Origin: Lachnospiraceae bacterium
GTDB lineage: Bacteria > Bacillota > Clostridia > Lachnospirales > Lachnospiraceae
Direction: 5' to 3'
Assembly (NCBI GenBank): GCA_014239155.1
Contig: JAAZZQ010000069.1
Location: 110,616 to 174,615, forward strand
Length of the DNA: 64,000 nt
In this document: one piece after another, positions 8,047 through 15,699 of the stretch
Layout of the letters: each line of letters starts with the position of its first letter
How positions within the stretch are numbered: the first letter of the stretch is position 1
Notes under the pieces: model-generated
Told to the model about the DNA's origin: nothing
Databases searched by the model: none
Seen by the model: the letters and a program-made list of their open reading frames with translations, nothing else
Position numbers and translations under genes: made by a program

Positions 8047-9048
8047 TTATATTTGTTGGTCAATAATGGATACACCAATCTTTTCAGGTTGAAGCAGGTC
8101 ATTAATAATATTTTTGCAATGCTCTGCGGCGGTCTTACTAAATGCTGCGTTTTCACCAAATAGTTTATTATAATTATCTTTGAACTCATTAGTAGTGAGA
8201 GCGATCGTGTCATCGAAGTTCATCTTTTTATTTTCACTATCAAAAGTTAGACCTATTTTGGAAAGTTCATCTTTGTGGTCAAGGCACAACTGATTTAATT
8301 TGCCAATTGTCTCAACATGGTCCGTGTTGTCTGTATTATAGATAGACTTTGCAAAATAAGTAAGAAACGTTTTAACGGACTCTTGAACTGTAGGATCAGA
8401 AGTTAGATTGGATTGCACAAGAGTGTTATTTTTCTGCAAAGCGGATATTGTCGATCCAGCAAGAGTTATATTGGCGGCGAGTGCTACATCGGTATCTTTG
8501 TATTTAGTAGTTTTGCTCATTTTATGTTCAACAACATTGTGTTCTGCGCCGTCAGTAGTTTCTTCTAACTTACGTATAATTTTGTCTGCTTTTCCGATAA
8601 AGGAATCATGTCCAATAAACAGTTCATTAATCGTTGTGTCCTTCGCGTTCGCAAAAGTTTTGGTGTTAAGTGTATATTTGCCTTTTTCCTTTGTAATGCC
8701 AATCTTTTTTAGGTCTTTCTCATGTTCTGAGAATAAATTTTCTAGTTTAGAAATCTGCTTTTTGATCTCTTTATCTGTTATGGAATCAGAGCTACTTTTC
8801 AATTCATTATAGGATTTTAGAAAGTCTTCCAAACGTTTTCCAGCCAATTCTTTTGAAGTTCCGCCTGGCGAGTAGCGTTTTAATGCTTTTAATTTTTGGC
8901 GAAAAGAATCTTCTTTGTCCTGAAGCTTTTTAATATCCGTGTCGGTTTCTGTTATTTTCTTTACATAAGAGCTTGTATAGGAAAAATTATTATTCTTGAT
9001 TTTTTCTATAAGATCCATTGGCATAAGCGGTTTTAATTGAACTGCCAT
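8047..9048 (-). CDS. Protein with two copies of a ~90-residue helical module, faintly FliD-like
   Basis: A 333-residue lysine-rich, mostly helical protein without signal peptide or membrane segment. It contains a duplicated module: residues ~90-180 (FLKSYNELK, ISKLENLFSEHEKDLKKIGIT, NELFIGHDSF) and ~228-325 (VKTFLTYFAK, IGKLNQLCLDHKDELSKIGLT, YNKLFGENAAF). Each unit shows 'KL-x2-L-x3-H-x3-L-x-KIG', then a short strand pair, then 'LF' and a helix. This layout recalls the C-terminal domain of flagellar cap protein FliD, but there is no flagellar context, so I call the function unknown. The ATG at 9048 has an upstream AGGAGG. Confidence 0.75.
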   Translation of the reverse strand: MAVQLKPLMPMDLIEKIKNNNFSYTSSYVKKITETDTDIKKLQDKEDSFRQKLKALKRYSPGGTSKELAGKRLEDFLKSYNELKSSSDSITDKEIKKQISKLENLFSEHEKDLKKIGITKEKGKYTLNTKTFANAKDTTINELFIGHDSFIGKADKIIRKLEETTDGAEHNVVEHKMSKTTKYKDTDVALAANITLAGSTISALQKNNTLVQSNLTSDPTVQESVKTFLTYFAKSIYNTDNTDHVETIGKLNQLCLDHKDELSKIGLTFDSENKKMNFDDTIALTTNEFKDNYNKLFGENAAFSKTAAEHCKNIINDLLQPEKIGVSIIDQQI

Positions 9049-9360
9049 ATAAATTCCTCCTAAATAATATAATAGATTCTCAAATTTTTTTGCTTACTTA
9101 TATTATCGGCACATAACCAGTAAAGTTATAGTTTTTTTATAAAAAATATAAGAGGGTGTATGGCTTGAGGCTTATTCCTTAGAGATTTCTTAGAGAAAAC
9201 TATGCTACAATACCCATGTGTAAAGGGTGAAAGAAAAAAGAGAAAGAGATAAAATGCAAACACATATCTTTCACCTTTTGTGTTTGCACTTCAAATGAAA
9301 ATGCAAGCATTTTCACTTGAGGTTTGGTGCAAAAAATAAAAGAATACATGGAGGGAAGTT
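9049..9360. other. Divergent intergenic region with a hairpin-rich leader
   Basis: This 312-base gap holds the promoters of two divergent genes. A TACAAT at 9206-9211 may be a plus-strand -10, without a convincing -35. The stretch before the binding-protein gene contains nested inverted repeats, listed separately. I see no ORF. Confidence 0.5.
9226..9320 (+). promoter_or_regulatory. Leader with three inverted repeats, two of them mutually exclusive
   Basis: GGTGAAAG (9226-9233) can pair with CTTTCACC (9268-9275). TGCAAACACA (9255-9264) can pair with TGTGTTTGCA (9279-9288). 9291-9320 is a 30-base hairpin (core TGAAAATGC/GCATTTTCA). The first two overlap and cannot coexist, which could allow switching. 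There is no T run, so it is not a clear terminator. Confidence 0.45.
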
Positions 9361-11715
9361 ATGAGAAAAAAATCAATGGTCGCAAAAACAGTCGCTCTTT
9401 TTATGGCGACGGCAGTCAGTGTTACAACAGTTGGTTGCAGCGCAAAGGATCAAACTGTCAGCAATGAGAACCGTTCAGACATTTCGACAGAGGCAGACAA
9501 GACAGAAGAGCATTCTAGCGAGTCTGGGCAGAAAGATGATACAGCAAGCGGAGGAATGGGGCGCTATGTAGAAACAAATATTCGAGAAGGTGAAACATTT
9601 TATGACCAAGTAGAGCAACAAATTTTAAGTGATGGTCAAATCGTTTTTTTAAATAGCCTTACAAAACAGAAAGTTGTGTCAAAGGACAATGGTGAGACAT
9701 GGAACACAGAGATTGATGAGGGGTTTTCTAGTTTTATTGAGGAGCATTATCCAGCGGCGTCAGCGATTGCAAAAGATGGAACCATTGCGATTGTCGGCAT
9801 GGATAAAATAGAGGGAACAGAGAGTACCTATGAGTACAACCTCTATATTTACAATACAGATGGTACTACAAAGCAGATTGCTGTTCCGCTGCCGGATACA
9901 AATTCTAACTTGAGGACATTGGCATTTGATGAACAGGGAACTTTGTATGCGTTTGCGTCAGGATGTAAGATAGTCTATCAAGTGGATGTCAGTGCGGGTA
10001 CAGTGGAAAAGTTGTTGACGCTTGAGGATATAACTGATTTGATGGAATGTAGAGATGGCATATTAATGTGCTCGACTTTTGAGAAGATTTTTCTCTATGA
10101 TTTGGAAAACAAGTGTTTTGTTGAAGATGAAGTGTTAGACAGTTTTGTCGAGCAAAATTATGAAGGAATGTCATGGACAGGGGGCGGATATACAGCATAT
10201 TCTTTTTTGGGTGCAGACAAAACCATTTATGTAGCAGGAGAGAAAGGATTGCATCGTCATGTTATTGGCGGAGGAACAATGGAACAGGTTATTGATGGAA
10301 GTCTTTCCTCATTGGGCGATCCTACATATAGCATTTTGGCAATGACAATGAATGATAAAAATGAGTTTTTTGCGGCGTACAGTGGTGGTAAAATTGTAAA
10401 ATTTGTTTATGATGCTACAGTACCCTCTGTTCCAAACGACAAGATTACGGTATACAGCTTGAGTGAAGATGACTTTGTAAAACAGACAATTTCAGCCTAT
10501 CAGACACAGTATCCTAATTTGTTTATCGAGTATCAAATTGGAATGGAGGAAGGTGGCATTACAAGAGAAGATGCACTGAAAAAATTAAATACACAGTTGC
10601 TGAGCGGCAGCGGTCCAGATGTTATTATGCTCGATGGAATTAATATTGATACTTATGCAGAAAAAGGTGTGTTAATGGATTTGTCTGATATTGTCAATGA
10701 AGTTGATCAGAGTGAGGGACTTTACAAAAATTTAATAAATGGGATTCGGACAGATGACAAGATGTACGCTGTTCCTGCAAAGTTTTATATTCCTGTTCTT
10801 TTTGGCAATGAAAGTTATGTGGACAGCGCAAAAGATTATCAGTCAATAGCGGATATGGCAGAGAAGGCAAGGGAGGCATATCCAGATACGACTCTTTTGG
10901 GGGTGTGTTCCGCGACAGGTATTATGAGACGGTTTATGCCAGTGTGTGCACCCACATGGAAAGATGAGAGCGGGCAGCTTAACCAAGATAAAGTGCGTGC
11001 GTTTTTAGAGCAGTCAAAGAGACTCTATGACGTGGAAATGAATGGTACCCCAGAAGAATATATCAATATGTACAAACAGAGGATAAATGAAGACGGAGAA
11101 AACTACGAGGAAGGAAAGTATTTTCTGATGACACAAGACAATCTTTATCTGATGCAGCAGACACCATTTGCATATGGGGAGATAATTAGTGCAAGTACTT
11201 ATAGGGATTTGTTGTCTGTGCCAAGAATTGAGGGGCTGGAAAATACGCAGATAAAGCTGATGAGCGGACAGTGTGACAACGTTTATCATCCAGCGTCAAT
11301 TGCAGGAATTAACACAGCAACGCAAAATGCAGAGGCGGCGAAGCAGTTTGTACAAATGATGCTTGGTGCGGCTGTTCAAGAAACAATAGAGTTTGGGCTT
11401 CCTGTAAATAAGAAAGCGTTACCAGCGCAGTTTGCCTATGATGAGAGTGAACTTGGAGATGACGGCGGGCAGTATTATATGAGTTTTTCAACGAAGAATG
11501 GAGAGCACTTTAGCTATACAATTTATCCAGTAAATCAGGAAGGAATTGACAAGTTGGAGGCGTGGATTGCACAGCTCGATACACCCTATCTGAGTGATAC
11601 TGTACTGGAAACGGCAGTTTATAAGGAGGGTGCAAAATATCTTGAGGGAACACAGGATATTGACGCAGCAGTGAAAGCAATTGCAGACAGTGTGGAGATT
11701 TATCTTTTTGAATAA
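9361..11715 (+). CDS. Solute-binding lipoprotein (family 1) with N-terminal propeller-like domain
   Basis: A 784-residue surface lipoprotein. A basic, hydrophobic signal leads to Cys26 in TTVGCSA, an acceptable though not classic lipobox. A Ser/Glu/Lys-rich linker follows, then ~270 residues of repeated beta-strand blades with a sialidase-type SKDNGETW box. From residue ~360 it becomes a family-1 extracellular sugar-binding protein (ISAYQTQYPN, LLSGSGPDVIMLD, GVLMDLSDIV). At ~784 residues it is nearly twice the normal binding-protein length because of the added domain. Two permease genes follow, so it probably captures a carbohydrate ligand; the propeller may add recognition of a polymer or surface. 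Confidence 0.85.
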   Translation: MRKKSMVAKTVALFMATAVSVTTVGCSAKDQTVSNENRSDISTEADKTEEHSSESGQKDDTASGGMGRYVETNIREGETFYDQVEQQILSDGQIVFLNSLTKQKVVSKDNGETWNTEIDEGFSSFIEEHYPAASAIAKDGTIAIVGMDKIEGTESTYEYNLYIYNTDGTTKQIAVPLPDTNSNLRTLAFDEQGTLYAFASGCKIVYQVDVSAGTVEKLLTLEDITDLMECRDGILMCSTFEKIFLYDLENKCFVEDEVLDSFVEQNYEGMSWTGGGYTAYSFLGADKTIYVAGEKGLHRHVIGGGTMEQVIDGSLSSLGDPTYSILAMTMNDKNEFFAAYSGGKIVKFVYDATVPSVPNDKITVYSLSEDDFVKQTISAYQTQYPNLFIEYQIGMEEGGITREDALKKLNTQLLSGSGPDVIMLDGINIDTYAEKGVLMDLSDIVNEVDQSEGLYKNLINGIRTDDKMYAVPAKFYIPVLFGNESYVDSAKDYQSIADMAEKAREAYPDTTLLGVCSATGIMRRFMPVCAPTWKDESGQLNQDKVRAFLEQSKRLYDVEMNGTPEEYINMYKQRINEDGENYEEGKYFLMTQDNLYLMQQTPFAYGEIISASTYRDLLSVPRIEGLENTQIKLMSGQCDNVYHPASIAGINTATQNAEAAKQFVQMMLGAAVQETIEFGLPVNKKALPAQFAYDESELGDDGGQYYMSFSTKNGEHFSYTIYPVNQEGIDKLEAWIAQLDTPYLSDTVLETAVYKEGAKYLEGTQDIDAAVKAIADSVEIYLFE

Positions 11716-11769
11716 TATCTATGCGAAATAAGATTGAAAAGTTTTAGTTGAGAGAATGGGTGTAAAAGA

Positions 11770-12540
11770 ATGAAGCGGTTTCGGGAATTGGCTTATTTTA
11801 TAGCTTTTATTGGTGTAAGTTTCATGGGAGTGTTGATTTTTGTGCTGATTCCCTTTGCAGATGTGGTGCGGCGTTCATTTTTGACAGTAATGTCAGGGGA
11901 ATTTGCAGGTTTAAACAATTATAAAACAGTGATTCACAATCAGGCGTTTCGTCTTGCAGTAAAGAATACACTCCATTTTATGGGTGTGGGGATACCGCTG
12001 TTGGTTATAATTAGTCTGGCAGCCGCACTTGTGCTTAGCAAGATACAAGACATTCATGTGATAAAAAGCCTATATTTGTTTCCAATGGCAATGCCAACAG
12101 CAACAGTGGTTATTGTGTGGAGAATGTTTTTTTACAAACAGAATTTTGAAAGTTTAGTTATTAGCTATTTGTGGAAAAACACAGGATATACCATTGTGCT
12201 GTGGCTTGCAGGAATTGCGGCAATCCCGAATGAATTGATTGAGGCGTCAAAGGTGGATGGCGCAAATAAATTTCAATGCCTAATATTTGTAAAGCTGCCT
12301 TGTCTAAAAGGCAGCGTTTACACAATTGTAATTTTATCGTTTTTAAATTCTATGAAAATCTATAGAGAGGCGTATCTTGTCGGTGGTTCTTACCCGGGAA
12401 AAGATATTTACCTTTTGCAACATACGTTTAATAATTGGTATGTGAATTTGGAGTTTGACAAGATGGCGGCTGCCAGTGTTTTGGTGGCTGTGGTGCTGTT
12501 TGTATTTATTTTATTGTTTCAATATTACAGCCAGCAGTAA
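11770..12540 (+). CDS. Sugar ABC transporter permease, MalF-like, short
   Basis: A 256-residue membrane protein with about six hydrophobic segments and the cytoplasmic EAA loop (EASKVDGANKFQ, then KLP) near residue 156 that docks on the ATPase. It belongs to the binding-protein-dependent type I permease family. It is shorter than usual MalF-like proteins (about 290). The gene starts 55 bases after the binding protein and precedes the second permease by 30 bases, so one transcript is likely. No ATP-binding subunit is encoded in the cluster, so a shared MsmK/UgpC-type ATPase elsewhere is presumed. Confidence 0.88.
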   Translation: MKRFRELAYFIAFIGVSFMGVLIFVLIPFADVVRRSFLTVMSGEFAGLNNYKTVIHNQAFRLAVKNTLHFMGVGIPLLVIISLAAALVLSKIQDIHVIKSLYLFPMAMPTATVVIVWRMFFYKQNFESLVISYLWKNTGYTIVLWLAGIAAIPNELIEASKVDGANKFQCLIFVKLPCLKGSVYTIVILSFLNSMKIYREAYLVGGSYPGKDIYLLQHTFNNWYVNLEFDKMAAASVLVAVVLFVFILLFQYYSQQ

Positions 12541-12570
12541 AAAATAATAAGTCAAGCAATTGCAAAGCAG

Positions 12571-13485
12571 ATGGCAGAGATTTATTTGAATAGTAGGGGA
12601 CTTAAATTGAAGTTAAGAAGGTTTTTAAGAAAATTTTTCTACACAGCGTCAGAGGCAGTTACAAAATTGATATTTATTGCGGTAGGAATTGTAATTTGTG
12701 CGCCAGTGTTTCTTGTTGTGACAGGTTCTGTTATGGGAAAAGGGGATTTGTATGAGTGTTTGGCGCCAGTGTTTGAACATGGGACAGGGTTTGTATCATG
12801 GAAACTGATTCCGCAGTATCCTACTGTAGAAAATTACATTCGACTGCTTTTTTATTCACCAGAATTTTTTGTGCTGTTTTGGAATTCAGTAAAAATAGTC
12901 GGTTTGATTTTGCTAGGGCAGATGGTGGTAGGGATTCCCGCGGCGTGGGCATTTGCGACATATACAGTAAGAGGAAAAAATGTACTCTTTACCATCTATG
13001 TTGTGCTTATGTTGCTGCCTTTTCAGGTGACAATGCTCTCGAGTTATCTGACGCTTGACAGGTTATCATTGTTAGATACCCACTGGGCGATTATTTTCCC
13101 TGCGGTGTTTAACACATTTCCAATTTTTGTAATTTACGGTGGATTTCGAGCGATACCAAAGTCTTTGATTGAAGCTGCGAGAATTGATGGAGCAGGGGAG
13201 ATTTCTATCTTTTTTATGGTAGGAATAGGGCTTGGAAAGGGTGGAATCCTTTCTGCGCTGGTGCTTGGATTTTTGGAGTATTGGAATATGATTGAACAGC
13301 CATTTGCATTTCTGGAGAATAAAACTTTATGGCCATTGTCACTGTATTTGCCTGAAATTAGCTGGACACAGGCAGGATTTGCGTTTGCGGCGTCTGTGGT
13401 AATGTTAATTCCAGCAGTTTTTGTGTTTGTGATGGGACAAGATTATCTGGAACAGGGGATTATTTATTCCGGATTGAAGGGTTAG
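12571..13485 (+). CDS. Sugar ABC transporter permease, MalG-like
   Basis: A 304-residue second permease of the pair, with about six membrane segments and an EAA motif (IEAARIDGAGEISIFF) near residue 200. The N-terminus is basic (LKLKLRRFLRKFF) before the first membrane segment. The ATG at 12571 has no convincing ribosome site; the short gap after the previous gene suggests coupled translation, and a start a little downstream is possible. With the preceding permease it would form the import channel for the ligand of the binding lipoprotein. Confidence 0.86.
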   Translation: MAEIYLNSRGLKLKLRRFLRKFFYTASEAVTKLIFIAVGIVICAPVFLVVTGSVMGKGDLYECLAPVFEHGTGFVSWKLIPQYPTVENYIRLLFYSPEFFVLFWNSVKIVGLILLGQMVVGIPAAWAFATYTVRGKNVLFTIYVVLMLLPFQVTMLSSYLTLDRLSLLDTHWAIIFPAVFNTFPIFVIYGGFRAIPKSLIEAARIDGAGEISIFFMVGIGLGKGGILSALVLGFLEYWNMIEQPFAFLENKTLWPLSLYLPEISWTQAGFAFAASVVMLIPAVFVFVMGQDYLEQGIIYSGLKG

Positions 13486-13500
13486 GAAAGGGTTTGAATT

Positions 13501-15543
13501 ATGGAGAAGGATGAGGAGAGGCTTTTTGCTCGTAAGCGAATGGAGAAGTGGATCAAAATATTTTTGATATTTCTGGTATTTGTTTGGCTGTGCACAATTA
13601 TTTCAAAGAGCATCTATGTGTCAGGTCTGCCACTTGTAAGAACAGATACAGCCACAAAAAAGTATGTGGAACATATTGTGGAGACGGATGGAATTGTGAC
13701 CGCAGATGGCGAAGTTGCTGTAAACACACGGGCGGGATTGCGCGTGGATAAAATTTATGTGCGCCAAGGGGATTCTGTGAAAGCAGGAGATATTCTTTTT
13801 ACCATTGACACAACTGATATTGCTGAACGAATAAACGCAAAGGAGATTGAACTGTCTAAACTTATGTGTAATCTTTCTGATTTTCAGGCGAATGCAGTGA
13901 TTGATGCACAGAAAAAAGAAGTGGCGATTTTATGGGCAAAGGAAGATTATGAGACGGCGGACAAAGAGACTGCACTGACAAAAGAACGCGCAAAAGCGGC
14001 GTTGGAGAAGGCACAAGAGGCGCTAGAAAAGCATCTTGCAGATCCGGTGCCATATACTGCGGACAATGCACGGCGCAATGCATGGGAGGAATATCATAAT
14101 TGGGTAAATAGTGGGTATTGTATAGCGGATAAGATTACAGAAAAAGAGCGCGAGATTCAGCGGTTGGAGGAACAGCTTGCTGAGTTAGAAAAGCGTGTTG
14201 ATACAACAGAGGAAATAGGAAAAAATGAATTGCCAAAAGTGTTGTCAGGAGCAGCAGGAAGTTTAGAGAATACAATAGAGAAGAACAAAAATAGTACAGA
14301 TTCTATAGAGATAGATAAGAAAATAGAAGATATAAAGTCAGAAAATACAGAGATAGAGAATCCACAAACAGAAAATATAGAAATTAATAACACAGAACCA
14401 GAGAATCCAACATTAGAAGAGAAGGAACCAGAAAATACGAAAATAGAGAATCCAGAAATAGAAAATACGGAAATAAACAATACAGAAATAGAAAATACAG
14501 AAACAAAAGATACAGAACTAGAGAATGAAGAATTAGAGAGTACAGAATTAGAAAACAAAAATACTTTACAAGAGCCAAAGGAGAATCAGAATCAGGCAGA
14601 CGAAGAAAAACGAACAGAACTTCTAAATAAAATAAAAAAAGCAAATAAACAATTGCTTACGCTGCGCGATCAGTTGACAAAACATGACAGAGATGCAGTT
14701 ACACAGCCGGACTATTCCGCGGAAGAAGCAGCATTTGATACATGGCAGAATACAAAACGTTCTCTTGAGGAAGCCATACAACAGGCAAAAGAAAACTACA
14801 ATGATGTAAGCTATGCGCGCGAGGTAACGCTGCGGCAGAAAATGAGAGAGATTGCGGCTGCGGAAGTTACATCACGTGCAGATTCAACCGCCGAACTTTA
14901 TGAAATTGAAATAAATCAGGAAAAGAAAGAAATAGAACGACTTTATACAATAAAAAAACAAAAAGGAGAAATTAAGGCGGAACATGATGGCATGGTGTCA
15001 AGGATTCAAATAGAAGTTGGCAGCAGGACAGCAGATACAGCAGCGCTTTTGTTGACAGATGCACAACGCCCCTGCCAGTTTAAGTTTCATATTACAAAGG
15101 AGGAAAGCAAATATATTCATCTGTTAGATACTGTTGCGGTAAAATTGAATGGGCAATCCGCAGAGATGGATGTCACCGTGGATTATGTTGCGGAGAATGC
15201 GCAGGGTGGCTACGATATTACCTGCCTGCTTCCTGAAAAGGTAGGGCAGCCCGGTTTAAGCGGGAGTGTAAGAAAATCGGTGCAGGGAGAATATCATGAC
15301 TTGACTTTGCCAGTGGAGGCTGTTTATGAGGAAAACAGTGCTTATTATATTTATACATTAAACGAAAAGGAGGGAATCCTTGGAAGTGAGTACTATACCG
15401 AAAAAATTAAGGTGCAGGTAAAAGACAAAAATGACCGCTACGCTGCAATTGAACCTGGAACCATTAGTGCTGACACAAAAGTAATTACCTACTCCACAAA
15501 AGAACTAAAACAAGGACAGAGTGTACGGCTACAGGAGAAATAA
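13501..15543 (+). CDS. HlyD-like adaptor protein with coiled coils and a low-complexity insert
   Basis: A 680-residue protein anchored by one N-terminal membrane segment (residues ~18-38). Residues ~70-105 are one half of a barrel-sandwich (lipoyl-like) domain (GLRVDKIYVRQGDSVKAGD); a matching half is near residue 490 (GEIKAEHDGMVSRIQIEVG). Long charged helices between them form the coiled-coil hairpin typical of HlyD/MFP adaptors. Within the hairpin, residues ~260-357 are a degenerate repeat of ENTEI-type pentads. A C-terminal beta domain follows. It begins 15 bases after an ABC importer permease, an unexpected partner for an adaptor normally linked to exporters. No exporter gene is nearby. 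Confidence 0.82.
   Translation: MEKDEERLFARKRMEKWIKIFLIFLVFVWLCTIISKSIYVSGLPLVRTDTATKKYVEHIVETDGIVTADGEVAVNTRAGLRVDKIYVRQGDSVKAGDILFTIDTTDIAERINAKEIELSKLMCNLSDFQANAVIDAQKKEVAILWAKEDYETADKETALTKERAKAALEKAQEALEKHLADPVPYTADNARRNAWEEYHNWVNSGYCIADKITEKEREIQRLEEQLAELEKRVDTTEEIGKNELPKVLSGAAGSLENTIEKNKNSTDSIEIDKKIEDIKSENTEIENPQTENIEINNTEPENPTLEEKEPENTKIENPEIENTEINNTEIENTETKDTELENEELESTELENKNTLQEPKENQNQADEEKRTELLNKIKKANKQLLTLRDQLTKHDRDAVTQPDYSAEEAAFDTWQNTKRSLEEAIQQAKENYNDVSYAREVTLRQKMREIAAAEVTSRADSTAELYEIEINQEKKEIERLYTIKKQKGEIKAEHDGMVSRIQIEVGSRTADTAALLLTDAQRPCQFKFHITKEESKYIHLLDTVAVKLNGQSAEMDVTVDYVAENAQGGYDITCLLPEKVGQPGLSGSVRKSVQGEYHDLTLPVEAVYEENSAYYIYTLNEKEGILGSEYYTEKIKVQVKDKNDRYAAIEPGTISADTKVITYSTKELKQGQSVRLQEK
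14281..14570 (+). repeat. Degenerate 15-base coding repeats (ENTEI-type pentads)
   Basis: About 290 bases of A-rich DNA repeat variants of GAAAATACAGAAATA, encoding acidic Glu-Asn-Thr pentads inside the adaptor gene. Replication slippage would make the copy number vary between strains. Confidence 0.75.
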
Positions 15544-15586
15544 TGGGTTTGCATAATCTGCGAAAAACAACTCTTCATTTTCACAA

Positions 15587-15615
15587 TTGACAATAAATAG
15601 AAATTGCACTATACT
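15587..15615 (+). promoter_or_regulatory. Predicted sigma-A promoter of nrdD
   Basis: A consensus TTGACA (15587-15592) is 17 bases from TATACT (15610-15615). The expected transcription start, near 15622, abuts the NrdR-type palindrome. Confidence 0.8.
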
Positions 15616-15624
15616 TATATACAG

Positions 15625-15672
15625 ACACTATATATAGTGTCATAATTAAATAACAGACACAATATAAAAGAA
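15625..15672 (+). promoter_or_regulatory. Paired NrdR boxes upstream of nrdD
   Basis: Box 1 (15625-15640) is ACACTATATATAGTGT, an exact match to the known NrdR consensus and part of an 18-base perfect palindrome. A weaker box (15657-15672, ACACAATATAAAAGAA) starts 32 bases later, about three helical turns, the spacing typical of NrdR pairs. Repression by the ATP-cone protein NrdR when dATP is high is the expected role. Confidence 0.8.
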
Positions 15673-15699
15673 AAATGCATATAAGGGAGTAGGATTTAA

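Noticed and set aside
14157..14558. Antisense open frame rich in Ser/Val/Phe repeats
   Set aside because: It is the mirror of the ENTEI coding repeat; the sense frame belongs to a gene with recognisable adaptor domains.
14281..14570. CRISPR-like repetition
   Set aside because: The units are short, contiguous, degenerate and in a coding frame, with no spacers. No cas genes are in the window.
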